Positions 11,101 through 24,788 of a stretch of DNA of 64,000 nucleotides are shown here, piece by piece. The notes below the pieces were generated by a model, which made no database searches, was not told where the DNA came from, and worked only from the letters and a program-made list of their open reading frames with translations. Location: NCBI RefSeq assembly GCF_040807025.1, contig NC_090968.1, positions 6,995,906-7,059,905 of the forward strand, read 5' to 3'. Each line of letters starts with the position of its first letter. Positions within the stretch are counted from its first letter, which is position 1. Source of the DNA: Struthio camelus. Its lineage: Eukaryota > Chordata > Aves > Struthioniformes > Struthionidae. A program made the position numbers and the translations under genes.

Positions 11101-12257
11101 CTGAATTAAAAAGCCGCAGTTTTCCTGCAGCTGCAGAGTGAGGAGCACAGCCAGAGCATCTCCTCACAGCAGTTTTGGAAGCTGGAGAAACAGCTTCATT
11201 CCCACAGGAAACAAGCAGATCCCTAAACCCCACACTTGCCCAGGGAAGGCAAAGTCTGTCCTGAGCCCGGAGCAGTGGCCATGCTGAGCTGTTCCTGCAG
11301 GCGAGGCCTTTCGGGTGCCAGCTCTCAGGAAAAGCTCACCTTTATTTGCCTGCAGAAAACTGTTCTTCTAAGGCTACCTTTAGCAGCGCTCAGCTCTCAG
11401 AAACCTGGCCTTGGGCTCATTTGAGAGTTTGGCTTTTAGCTGAACAGGGAAATAGGGGCAACAAAACTTGCCCCTTGTGTCTGCTCCAGTGCACAATGCA
11501 AGCCAGCGGCAGACCTCAGAAATGTCACTACAGGATGAATACGGTGAACTTCAACGGTCCCTTTGCAAAACCTGTGCCTGTTGTGAGCAAAAACCTAGCT
11601 GTGTTCTGAACTGAATTTTAGCAGAGATCACTTCATACGGGCAAGCACGAAATTGCAAAACATCACTTTTCAATGGAAAATAACCACGAAGCTAACCCCC
11701 CCCACCCCCGCCACAGTGTTTCCTCCATGAGAAGCAAAATTCTGATGCTACGAAAAAGGACGCAGAGAAACTGCAAAGACGTCCTGGATTTTTCGATCCT
11801 GAGGCTGAGCGGCCCCTGCCACCCCTGTGGACACTCACCTGTCGACGGCAATGGCGGTGAGCGTGAAGACGGACACGTAGACGGTCATGGGCTGCATCAG
11901 GAACACAAAGTAGCAGAGGAACTTGCCGAAGATCCAGCCCTGGGGGCTGAAGGCGTAGGCCAGGGTGAAGGGCACGCAGGCGGCGCACATCAGCATGTCC
12001 GAGAAGGCCAGGTTCCCGATGAAGAAGTTGGTGACGTTGTGCATCTTCTTGGTCTTGCAGATGACATAGAGGAGCAGGTAATTGCCAAAGATGCCGACGA
12101 GGACCACGAGGGCATAGCAGGGGATGATGAGGGGTTTGAAGGACTGGACGAGCTGCACCCCGGTGAACTGCGCGCTGGCGTTGGAGCGGTCCTGGAGGAC
12201 CAGCTCGTAGAGGCTGGCGTTGGCTGCCGCTCGCTCCCGGTCCCCGCCGGGCTCCAT
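8178..12257 (-). CDS. PRLHR-type (prolactin-releasing peptide / C-RFamide) GPCR, two coding exons
   Basis: Class A peptide receptor, 350 residues. Exon 12257-11839 (ATG at 12257) encodes the glycosylatable N-terminus (NAS twice), TM1-TM3 and the D-R of DRY. Exon 8811-8178 encodes the rest. The splice GACAG/GTGAGT to CCCGCAG/GTACTAC joins DR to [13 protein letters not shown] in phase. Hallmarks are [11 protein letters not shown][12 protein letters not shown] (TM2), [17 protein letters not shown] (TM3), HTYHVE and CEEFW (ECL2), [10 protein letters not shown][11 protein letters not shown] (ICL3), [12 protein letters not shown] (TM6), CHWFAMSS-x-CNPFLYAW (TM7) and a PDZ-like end VSVML. These match PRLHR (human tail SVVI). 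Birds are known to carry extra PRLHR-family receptors (PRLHR2 / C-RFa receptor) that mammals lack; which one this is cannot be settled by eye. The ligand would be an RFamide peptide, with Gq/Gi coupling, by family knowledge. Confidence 0.9.
8812..11838 (-). other. Intron of the PRLHR-type receptor
   Basis: A 3.0 kb intron interrupting the DRY codon region, bounded by GTGAGT and CCCGCAG. It holds a small triplication of GAGGCTCC near 9292-9315 and otherwise moderately AT-rich unique sequence. No coding exon was recognised inside it. Confidence 0.75.
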
Positions 12258-12566
12258 GGCTCGGGGCACGTGGGAGGGCGGCGAGGGGGGGACCGAGCCC
12301 GAGCCGTGGCCCCGGCTGCGACCGAGCACCACGGAGCAACCCTGCTGCCTGGGCAGGCAAGAAACCCCCCACTCAGCTGCGAGCTGGGGCACGGGGGGTC
12401 CCTGCGGGGCTGTCCTGCCCCGGGGCAGCTCCTGGCCCGGCTCGCTGCCCCTAATCCCCTAATCCCTGGCTGCAGGGTCCTCGGGAACGTCCCTTTCCAT
12501 GGCACGGCTATGGCTCAGCGCTCTCACCCCGAGGCCGGCCAGGATCGAGGGTTTTGCTTCGGGCTC
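12258..12566 (-). other. Probable 5' UTR part of the receptor's first coding exon
   Basis: On the minus strand a very strong acceptor (pyrimidine tract then TTCTCAG) ends at 12567. A spliced exon would then run from 12566 through the ATG at 12257. This leader contains an upstream ATG at 12500 in another frame, opening a short uORF (M-E-R-D-V-P-E-D...) that ends at 12459. No in-frame upstream ATG was seen, which supports the 12257 start. Confidence 0.5.
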
Positions 12567-12770
12567 CTGAGAAGAAAAAGGAGAAATAAGGTTCAGCGTA
12601 GAGGCAATGCCGGTCTCTAGCCCCGCTCCGGCGTGCAGGCGGTGAGACCAGCAGCACCAGAAACAGCACAGAGTTAAATAGCCATTAGGGCTCTTTGGAA
12701 AGAAGAGAAAGGAAAAAGGAGCAAATCTGACCACGGAGCTTAGGGGAGCAGCAGAGAAGGCAGCACTCAC

Positions 12771-12830
12771 CGAAATCTGGGCTCATCCACGTCCCTTTAA
12801 AGCAAACATGTCACAGCAATCCTGCCTCTG
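12771..12830 (-). other. Candidate upstream non-coding exon of the receptor (5' end unknown)
   Basis: A good donor, TTTCG/GTGAGT, on the minus strand ends a possible exon at 12771. That is 204 bp upstream of the strong acceptor at 12567, which would make a small 5' UTR intron. The upstream limit given here is arbitrary. A further donor, GCCAG/GTGAGC, at 14266/14265 inside the 13.2-14.6 kb CpG-rich block could end the first exon of the same transcript. Confidence 0.35.
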
Positions 12831-13249
12831 CCTGACTCCGGCTGATGTGAAGTGGCAGCTCCTGGCAGAGGAAAAAGGAAGCAGCAGCTAAGCCAGAAAT
12901 TAGTTTCTAATGTTTCTGGAAATAACAAAGGACATTAGTGGATAAACAAATAAAGATGCTCTGCTACTTTAGTACTGACTCAAAGAGTCGTGCGCCTGCA
13001 CTCCGCTCATCCATCCCTCTAACTAGATTAATCAGGCGCTCTTAAAACGTGGAGTCGGGCAGCAGACAGGCTGTATTTCGTCGCTGCTGCACTTCGGGTG
13101 GCTCATCAAAGGCTCTTTCACACCCCACCGCATGGCCCTGCCGAAAGCAATGCCAGAATCGCATTTAATCAACTGCAAAGGAAATGCAAAGGGCAGCGGG
13201 CAAGGAGGAAATGCACGGGCAAAAATTAAATTAGTCCTGAAAAACAAAT

Positions 13250-14620
13250 CCCTGCCCCAGCCCTCGCCTGCCGCCTGCCGCCCCGGGCCGGCCTGGCTCG
13301 GCGCTGCGACGGAGCCCTGGACCCGACGTCCCCGAGCCCGCACGCCGCGCTCACAGCCGCCTCCCCGGGGCGAGCGTGCTCGTCCGTACTCCGGCCACCG
13401 CCGCGTCCCTTGTGCTCGTAATCCGCATCCTTCTCCCTCCCCTCCTGCCCACTGAATCATCTCGAAACACGTCTCAGTCGAACTTCAATTTCCGAGGCTA
13501 TTTCTGCATAATTAGCTCCCACGCTTTCACAGCACAGGACGTGCAACCCCCTTTATTTCTCTTTGCCTCAGCTGTTATTTCACTCTTTAAGCCCTCTCGT
13601 ACCTAATTTAATAAGGCCAAACCCCACTCTGCAGATTTTGGAAGAGTCCAGTGGGACTGAAGGGAGAATTGCACCCTGCTAAGGAGTTTGGTAATGTGTC
13701 TCAGAAAACCCACCATAAGCTCAGCAGTCTGAATTTGAATTAACTGTGTTTTTTTAATGAACGTCTCTGAGCCCTGCTTGCTTCCTCCCATGCATTTGCA
13801 AGGTCCCCCACCATAAAGGACGTCCTTGGGGACAGCAGATGCATTCCGGAATAAAGTCACTTTTACCAAACGTTTGTTGCTGAACCCGAAGCTGTTGCTG
13901 AACCCGAAGCTGTTGCTGAGCACCTTCGCGTTACCGCCAGCCCCTCGCAGCCCTTTGTTCTGCTCGCGAAGGGATCCCGCCAGCTGCAAAAATCTCCCTC
14001 TAACTAACCGTGGGGAGAAGCCCTCGCTTCCCTCTGCGATCGCGCAGAAGAGCACGGTAACCCTGCCTCCGCTCCGCACGCTCGCAGCACCCCTCGGGGC
14101 ACTGTGCCAAACAAGGCACCCGCAGCAGAGAACTGAGTTGTGCAAGCCAGCGGCGTCGGAGCGCAGACGCCTGCCTTCCGCGGGCTGGGTGCTGACCCGG
14201 CTGCGCCGGGCGCTGCCACGCGCCCAGCCGCCCCCGGCTCGGCGGCGCCCGGGGCTCCCGCTCACCTGGCGCCGGCCGCGGCGGCTCCGCTCCAGCTCCG
14301 CGCGCTTGGGCGCTGGCAGGCGGCTCCGTGGCGCGCACCCTCTGCCGGCTGCGGCCGCCCCTGCTCCGGCCACAGCCCGCCCGTCGCCCCCTTCCCCGAG
14401 CAGCTCTCGCCCCCTCCGGGGGGTTGTGGGCCCCGCGTTGCGCTCGGTCTGCCCCAGCCCCTTCGGAGAGGCGGCGGGGGCGCGGGGGCCGGTGTCGGTC
14501 GTAGCGGCTCGTCCCCGCGTCTGAGCGTGGGCGTCCTGGCGTGGGTCCGGCGGTCCCTCGGGGTGCCGGGGGCGCCTCCTTCCATGTCTCCTCCGCGTCC
14601 CCCCGCGCATCACCTGGGGG
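13250..14620. promoter_or_regulatory. CpG-rich block, candidate promoter of the PRLHR-type receptor
   Basis: Dense CpG sequence upstream of the receptor gene, with a minus-strand donor (GCCAG/GTGAGC) at 14266. The long minus-strand open frame across it has arginine/proline/alanine-rich composition typical of a GC-rich shadow, so I do not call a protein. An 18-bp direct repeat (GCTGTTGCTGAACCCGAA, about 2.5 copies) sits at 13875-13918. Confidence 0.4.
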
Positions 14621-14834
14621 TCGCCTCCCCTTGCAGCTGAGGCTCTTTCTTAAACCTGCGCTGCGGGCTCCTCTGACAGGCTGACTTCTGGGGTGCAACG
14701 GGCCACTTGCATCGGTCTCAGAGCTGGCCGGGAGCGGCTGTGGCGGGCACACCCTTTGCCTCCTCCTGCACAGGTGCTGCCGCAGCCCTCGGCTGCTGAG
14801 ACCTGCCACTTACGCCCCGCACGGCCCTCGTGAA

Positions 14835-15062
14835 CGCTCGCGCGTGAACGAGGTGGGCACGCATGTGCACACCAATCAGCACCCAAGTGGGAAGTAACTG
14901 GGCACTCGTGCGTAAGAGTTTGGGCACTCATGCATGCACTAAGCGGGTGCTCGTGCACGCGCCAGTAGGGCCCTTGTGCACAAATCAGGTGGGCCCTAGT
15001 GCATAAAATAAATGGGCATTCTTGCAATAATTGGGAGCTCATGCCCAAGTGCACTAAATGCT
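14835..15062. repeat. Degenerate ~23-bp minisatellite
   Basis: About eight diverged units beginning GGGCACTCGTGCAC / GGGCCCTTGTGCAC / GGGCATTCTTGCA, spaced about 23-28 bp. The copies differ a great deal, so this looks like an old array. Confidence 0.7.
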
Positions 15063-15187
15063 ACAATTTATGCCCAGCACAGATGTGGGAATTAGCTCCT
15101 GAGCAGGAGGAGGCACGAACACCTCTAAGCAGGAGAGCCTGCAGATCTGGGGAGCGCAGTGGGGGCCCCCAGCAGACCCCATCTCAC

Positions 15188-15246
15188 CGCGGATGTCCTC
15201 CAGCTCCAAAATCCAGCAGATGCCTCGAATCGGAGGCACCGAGCTC
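15188..15246 (-). other. Candidate 59-bp exon of unknown transcript
   Basis: On the minus strand a strong acceptor (CTCTTTCTCTCCAG, ending at 15247) is followed 59 bases later by a fair donor (CCGCG/GTGAGA, GT at 15187). All three frames are open; none gives a protein I recognise. It could be an upstream untranslated exon of the PRLHR-type gene, part of a lncRNA, or chance. Confidence 0.25.
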
Positions 15247-17667
15247 CTGGAGAGAAAGAGCTGCTTTGTTAGGGTGAAACCACACAGCAGGGCTGAGACC
15301 GAAGGCAGCGGGGAAGGGAGCCCCCGCAGGACTCGCCGCCGCCTGTCATCCCTCTCTGTACCTACCACTCCTGCAAGCCGGCTCCATGTGACGAACGCCC
15401 GACACTCAGCGCTGTGCAAAACCCACAAACTCATCGGGGACCGAGTTAGGTGGAAAGAAATATCTGAGGCAGCTTTCATCCTAAATGGAGTATCTTCTGC
15501 ATTAAAATTTCATTGTCACTTCCCAGTTCTGTGCCAAAACTGTTTTCAATTATTCCCCAAAGAAAGTCTTCAAACCATTTCAGCATTTAGAGTTAAAAAA
15601 ACCTGCTTTTGTACCATCTGTTGGCTCCTGCCCTGTATATTAACACCGTAAAGAGCGTGGGGCTGCCTTTTCATGCAAGACATGATGGAGAAGAAGCTGT
15701 TGCTTGCCCCCGTCCCCGCGGGCTCACTCGTGCTGCTGCTGGCCGGCTCCCGGCCCCTGCAAGCCACTGCCGTCCCCGCCAGCCCAGAGGGACCGCGTCC
15801 CCGGGGGCGCCGCCGGCTGCAAAGTGCCGCCGTCTGAGCGGGGACGTCCCCGCGAGTGACACACTCTCCCCGGAGCGGGCCGGCGGGGCTGCAGCCGGGG
15901 CCGAGCCTGCCCGCAGCCCGGCTGGCTCCCGGGTGTTTCCATGACATTGAGCATCATCTGTTAAATACCTCGCGGTTGCCATGGTTATAGCAAAGCCCTC
16001 TGCGAGATGCTCCGGAGAGGGGAGGCCGGCGAGCACCCAGGGCCGGGGCTGGGCTTTTAACTGGGTTCTCGAAGCAGAGCTTAAAATAAAGCAAGGGCAT
16101 AACTCGCCCTGGGCTGGGGAAGAAAACCGGGCGGCAGGAGGGCTCGGAGGAGGAAGCCGGCAGCCGAGGCCCGGCTGGGGCAGCGCCGCCCCGCAGACGG
16201 GCTCGCCGGCGGCACCGCGGCGGCTGCAGGCGCGCTGCGCTCCCCCGACGCGCACCGGGCGTTCGAGAGGCCATCGTGCGGATTCACTCGCGCTGACCTT
16301 AATCTGCTTTGTATTTCTTTTCTTACAGATTTCTTTATATGACTTAATCCGCACTCAGCAAGGTGTCTTAATACAGTAGTCAGATCGAGGCAGGCGGATG
16401 GCATTCAGCAAGCTTTCCAATTAACAGCATGTCTTATCCCCATCTGAGGAATTAGGAGAAATTAATTCATCAGCCTTTATTGCTCTTCCTCTCCGGCTAG
16501 CACCCCTGCCCGTGGCCTGCAAAACACCTCCGTCACTCAGATGAGGGGGCTGCAGCGCTGCTGGGTGCACGAGCGGCCAGCCAGGAGCGTGAGCGCAGCA
16601 CGAGGCCGTGGCCAGCACCGTGCAATGCCTGGGCCAGCCGCCCCATGCGCCTGCGTGGGGCTTGCAGCATCCCTCCTCCGAGGGCTGTGCCGGCTGGGAT
16701 GCAGGGCTGCGGCGCGGGGAAGGCTGCGCCCGGGCCGGGATGCACGGCCGCGGCGCGGGGAAGGCAGGCCATGTCAGCCAGGAGAAGAGCGAGGTGGAGG
16801 CGGTTTCCAAGCCGACTCACCGAGACAGAAATGACTAACGCGCCGGAGCGCCTAATTATGCTCTCCCGGCGGCTGTCGGGGGTAACGACGTGCCGTCCTC
16901 CAACGCCGGCTCCCGGAGGAGCGCTGCTCGCTCCGCTTCCCCCCATGGTCTCACAGCTGCAGGGGGGTGCCAGGCAGGTGGGCGCGCGGCTGGCCCGGCC
17001 GCGTCCTTCCCAGCCTGGTTAGCGGCCGCTCGGCGCGTTCGCAGGGTGCCAGGAGCGGCGGGAGCCCGCAGGTCACGGCTGCGGCGTGGGGAAGGCTGCG
17101 CCCAGGTGCCCGGGCTGGGATGCACGGCTGCGGTGCGGGGAAGCGGCGGGAGCCCGCAGGCCCCGGGCGCTGAGGTTTTCCAGCAATGACGGCGCTAATC
17201 CCATCCCGCCTGCCCCCGCTCTGTGTGCCGTTTTGCTGCGGGCTGCAGGAGAGCCCGACAAGGCGCAGCCAGCTGCCGGCCGGGCTCGTGCCCCGGGGCG
17301 CTTGCGGAGGTGGCGCGCAAGGGCGGTGCGGGGGCACGGCCGCGCGGGGCTGTCGGGCTGGCCGGATGCAAAATCTGTTCCTGCAGAACCAGTGGGAAGA
17401 CACGTCTGTGCTTCACCGGTTCCTGCGCCTGAAGATGGGACGAGACCCGGATCCCTGCAGCGCTCAGCGGTGGCTCTGAGCTGACGGGCGCCTTATTTCC
17501 GCGTGCCCAGAGAAGCTCCGCAGGCAACGGCCGGAGCAGCTCCGGCGTGGCGGAGGGAGCTGGCCGGCGCACAGGTGGGGCAGCGGCCACGCAAGCCCCG
17601 CTTTTTAAGACCGGGCAGCAGCCCAGCATGCCGCGCACACCCCGACCCTCTGCCCACGGCGGCCGGC
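15247..17667. other. GC-rich intergenic region upstream of the receptor and downstream of GOT1L1
   Basis: No coding exon recognised. It includes a duplicated segment of about 60 bp (CTGCGGCGYGGGGAAGGCTG..GGGATGCACGG) at about 16705-16765 and again at about 17082-17145. An isolated plus-strand acceptor-like tract lies near 16328 with no partner. Several GC-rich open frames look spurious. Confidence 0.5.
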
Positions 17668-17673
17668 TTTATT
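17668..17673 (-). terminator. GOT1L1 poly(A) signal AATAAA
   Basis: The plus strand reads TTTATT, so the minus strand carries a canonical AATAAA 50 bases downstream of the GOT1L1 stop codon. This implies a very short 3' UTR, in keeping with the compact gene. Confidence 0.65.
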
Positions 17674-17722
17674 GCAGGGACGTGGGGGAGGCCGGGCAGG
17701 ACGGCGCCGCGCTCGGCGGCGC

Positions 17723-20707
<2,985 letters not shown>

Positions 20708-21920
20708 GGCCCTGCTGAGAGGGCAGCACAAGGTGTCTGCTGCCCACCGGGGATGCAGGAGGGGGACGTGGGGATGGGGGAATATGGGACAGGGGGATGT
20801 AGGATGCAAGAGAGGGGATGCAGGGAAGAGGGGCGCAGGGATGGAGTGATGGAGGGATGCAGGACACGGGACGCGAGAGAGGGGACGCAGGGATGGGTGG
20901 ATGCAGGGATGGAGGGATGCAGGGACAGTGGGATGCAGGGGTGGAGGGAGACAGGGATGGGGGGATGCGGGGACGGGGGGATGCAGGGATGCAGGGATGC
21001 AGTTGCCAGGTAACCGCTCACCTGGGAACCGCTGGCACAAACACGGGACCGCAGGGCTGTGCAGCAGCATTGGGGGGGGGGGTATCCTCACCTCAGTGAG
21101 GCCAAAGGAAGGGGCACACGGGAGCCAGGCAGAGCCACCCATGAGGCCTCCCTTCTCTCACCCTGGGGCCCACGCACCCTCTGTCCCGCGAGGACGCAAT
21201 GCCACGGGTGCAGCGTGGCGCAGGGACCCCCTGTCCTGCCCCCCTCCTGGCAGGGCGCAGCCGGCTCCTCCTGCCCCACGCAGCTCCCAGATGGGGACAC
21301 GGCCGGGGCAGAGGGGTGAAGAGGGCGAGTAAGGGACAGAGCAGGTTTTCCCCTGGTTTCCCCCAGATTTTGATGGCCCACCCTGGAGCTGCCTGCACCG
21401 CCAGCAGCAGGGGAGCGGTGTGAAGCAGTATGAGTGTTTGGCCGTGGAGGGAAGTGACAGTGCAGGGGCGGTGGGAGAAGACCCCAGGGCGGAGGCGGCC
21501 CGGGGAGGGGAGGCGGTGGGGACCCTATGCACCTCCCCTGGGCCACCCCGCTCCTGCGGGACCGCATGCTCGGCAAGGACGTTTCTGGGACGAGGCTCCG
21601 CAGCCGGAGGTGGCAGTGGGGTCATGGCGAGTGGACCGGGGCAGCTGCACGCGCTGGGGTGGCAGCGCGGGATATTTGCACTTTCCCATTGCTATTGCAT
21701 CAAGAAGAAGGGGGAAGAAAAAGCACATTTCTGAGGGCATAGTGGAACAGAGCGGGCAGGCAGAGGAGCCAAAGGACGGTTTTCAAAGCTGAGCTGGTTC
21801 GTGCCAGCCTGTGCGTGCAGCTCCCCAAAGGAGCCTGCGGTGCCGCGTGGCCTCCGCCACCCCGGCGCCTCTTCATCGCTCCCCTCTCCCAGGCACCGCG
21901 AAATCTTCCCTCGACGCCAG
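20708..21920. other. Interval between GOT1L1 and NPM2
   Basis: 1.2 kb between two genes on the same strand. It holds a minisatellite at its GOT1L1 end and GC-rich unique DNA beyond. I looked for further NPM2 exons coding a lysine-rich tail on the minus strand and saw none. Confidence 0.55.
20755..21003. repeat. GGGATGCAG minisatellite upstream of GOT1L1
   Basis: A purine-rich array of GGGATGCAGG, GGAGGGATGCAG and GGGACGCAGGGATGG words with an irregular unit of 9-20 bp. It begins about 50 bp upstream of the GOT1L1 start codon, so it may lie in the promoter or leader. Confidence 0.85.
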
Positions 21921-23043
21921 CTATTCTCCATCCCGTGCCGCGCTGGTGTCATCTTCATCGGCGGCATCATCCTCCGACGGCACGTCCTCGTCGGCTTCAA
22001 ACCTGGCGTCGTCTTCCACTGGGAAGAGGAGAGGCGCCGCTGCGCGGGGAGGATGCCGAGCGGGTGCTGCCACGCGGGCTCGCGTCCCCGGTGACAGGAG
22101 GGAGCTGGGCGCCGCGGCACCGGCACCGGCACGAAGCGGCAGCATGCAGGGCGTGAGCTGCCACCCGCCAGCCCCAGCGCCTCCCGCCACGCGTGCTCGT
22201 GGGCACTCACGGATCAGGTGCTGCCCGTGCAGGTAGACCGGCCCCGCTCCACACTGCAGCACGAAGGTGACGGGGGGGACGAACTCGAGGCCTTTGAGGC
22301 TGATCTGGAAGGAGGCAGAGGGGCGAGGGAAGCACGCGGCGGCGGCCGCCCAGCCCTTTGCAGCGCCCCGCGGACGGGGAGCGACGCTCGCGGCTGCGCC
22401 GAGAGGGCTTTTACCGTGGGGAGCACGGAGAGGCGCAGCGAGGCGATGGGCACCGGTTTGTGGTCCCCGTAGGTGTTTTTTGAGTCGACGGCCACCACGT
22501 GCAGCTCGTCCCGGGCGTCCGGCCCCAGGGAGATCTGCGGGGCGAAGGCAGGCCCGGTGGCGAGCTGGCCCCGTGCACACAGGGTTTGCACCACTGCGGC
22601 CGAACCGGCTCAGCCGAGCGAAGGTGCTGCCCCGCTCGCTCGCGGGGCTTTTAGTGAGCTACGTATCTTACCGTTTTCAGCAGAACCAGATGCTCCAAGA
22701 AATCATCGTCCTCTTCCACCACGTAGCTCCTGGCGCCGGCACCGAGCTTGCAGCCTGCAGAGATGCAGCCTGCTCCGTGCATGCAGCAGGCTGCTTGGTG
22801 CACGCGCGACCTCCCCCCAATGACAGCCCAGGCGAGGGGGGGGGGGGGGGAAGCTTCCCCCACAGCGCCCAGACCTTGGGGAAGACCCTCGGCAGGGTGC
22901 ACGCAGGGCCGGGACGAAGCAGCCCTGCGCCTGCACCCGGCGGGGACGACTACCTCACCCCACAGCACGGCGACCGGCCGCTCCTCCGGGAGCGTCCTGC
23001 GGGAGAGGGGAGAGGAGCCGGTCGCCCCCCGTGGCTGGTCCAT
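21921..23043 (-). CDS. NPM2: NPM2-like nucleoplasmin, five coding exons
   Basis: Nucleoplasmins are pentameric histone H2A-H2B chaperones; NPM2 is the egg/oocyte form. Exons: 23043-22959, 22754-22672, 22534-22415, 22304-22211, 22018-21921; 159 residues, all junctions in phase. The core reads PVAVLWGCKL, VEEDDDFLEHLVLLKT, ISLGPDARDELHVV, PVPIASLRLSVLPT, ISLKGLEFVPPVTFVL and GAGPVYLHGQHLI, covering the expected nucleoplasmin core strands. The last exon is an acidic tract (EDDARFEADEDVPSEDD...) that ends in a stop. No bipartite lysine-rich NLS was seen after it, unlike frog or mammal NPM2. ATG at 23043 has a good context (GCGATGG) and is in frame. However, a strong acceptor (CTCTCCCGCAG, exon from 22996) offers an alternative start in an unseen upstream exon. 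NPM3 is a less likely identity. Confidence 0.82.
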
Positions 23044-24788
23044 CGCTGGCAGCACAGACAGCTCCTGCCGATACGCCCGGGGAAGTGCTGCTCGGCTGCT
23101 CCACAACAGAAAGAGACGGAGGAAACGTTACTGAGGAGCAGCCAGAGCGAACTCTCCGTCCCCAAGGGCTGGGGCCGAGCAGCTCCCACCAGCCGCACTT
23201 CGCTTGCTGTAACAGGTTGCACCAGCCAGACCAACCCCTCTCAGCCAGGGCAACGCTGCTGAGCAAGGGATAAACCCACCCAGCCTCACATGCATCCCAA
23301 CCCGGGGAAGGGAAAGCCCACCGTCTGAATTTGCAGATGAAATAGGCTTGAGGAGCAGGAACTGGCTCCGTGCAGCAGCCGGCGCTCGATAAGCCAGAGC
23401 CCAGGGCACCCTCCTGGCACCGGGCGATTTCAGCTGGCCAGAGCAGCCATGTTGCTAAAGCCGCCGGGAAGCATGCAGGACTCGGGGAGCCCGCGGAGCC
23501 CGCTAGAAATCGCAGTAACAACAAGCACTTAGCATTTATATCGACAGCCCGAGCCCGCACAGCGAGTCCCTGCTGGCACCGCTGGGTCTGAGCAGCCGCC
23601 CACCGCAGGGAGCTGTGCTGGGACGGCGAGGGGCAGGCGAGCAAGAGCAGCCGGCGCCTGCTGCAAATAAGGGAAAAGGCCCCCAACCAGAGGGGCAATT
23701 TGGAAATGCAGCACAGATGTTTCGGAGGGGTGAGTAACCCCCCAGATGGCACCAACGCACTCACTAGAGCTCCCCAGTCCCACTCACAGCCTGGAGGTGG
23801 AACAGCACCGCCTCAGCCACGTTTGGGCTGATCACAAGGGAGGGCAGCAGCCCGGGGGCAGCGCCGCGGCGTGCAGCGCCCCACCGCCGGGGACGCCCCT
23901 TCGCCCTTCCCGGAGCTCGCCCGGAGCTGGGCAAGCGGCTCGCTAGCCTGTGGCTCTCGGGGGCTAACGAGCAGGCCCTGGGCTGGAGCCAGCCGGGGCC
24001 CCGCTGCCCCCCGCGCGCGGGACCTGTGCTTCGGGGGCGGCCGTGGCCGGGGCCAGCGAGGGTTGGGTGTGAGCGCCCCGCGAGAGCGGGCGGCATCACG
24101 CGCGGAGCCGCTGGCCCGGCGCGGGCGCTGCCGAGAGCTTTGCTCTTCCGTTTCGTCAGCGAGCACACGCTTGCAAGGAAGAAAAGGCAAAATGCACTAA
24201 GGAGGGATCCCGGCAGAGCAAACAGCGGGTTCCTCCTCTGCCTCCCCGTGCGGGAGCAGGAGAGTTATGCACTGGTGCCAGGAGGTGGCACTGGAAACCG
24301 CCCGGGGCTCCCGCGAGGAGCCGCTGCCTGGTCAGCGTCCGGCCCACGCAGGACTCTCAGCGCCGCACAGCACTGGCCGGAGAGGGAGGAGGGTTATTTG
24401 TTTTAGGGCATGGGGTGCCCTAAAATGGGGGGTGCCTGAATGGGGACATTCGCCCTTCCTTTGTGCACTCCTGTCCTGTCCCTCGCCACCCTCGGGCCAA
24501 GGCATCCTCTGCTCATTACTCCTCCTGATTGGGTCCCAGGCACTGCTGTCCATAGCAGTAAAAACTCTCAGTTACGGTGGGCTGGAGGTGCCTTTTTGGG
24601 TGCATTTGTGCAGGTGCAAAGCTAGGGCTGCACCCAGGGCTCCTCCAGCGCCCCAAGGACGGGCAGCGCTCTCCCGGCCCGAGGGCCTTGCTGGGGTCCT
24701 GCTGGCTGAGGGGGCTCCAAGGCCCATCAGGCTACATGGAACAGCAGCTTTTTACACCTTTGAAGTCAGAGTGAAGTGGTTTTGAAAG
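23044..24788. other. Interval between NPM2 and the ADRB3 3' end
   Basis: GC-rich, with no recognised coding exon. Minus-strand donors such as GGCT/GTGAGT near 23784 could belong to an untranslated NPM2 first exon, but nothing confirms it. Confidence 0.45.

Noticed and set aside
12255-12392. Longer N-terminus for the PRLHR-type receptor starting near 12392
   Set aside because: The codon there is GTG, not ATG, and the added residues are low-complexity. ATG at 12257 fits the family length.
13603-14613. Minus-strand frame of 336 residues in the CpG-rich block
   Set aside because: Arg/Gly/Ala-rich composition shared by frames on both strands; no family match by eye. More likely promoter DNA.
16311-16380. 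Plus-strand splice acceptor-like tract (TTTCTTTTCTTACAG)
   Set aside because: No donor, coding frame or plus-strand gene nearby, so a chance match is likely.
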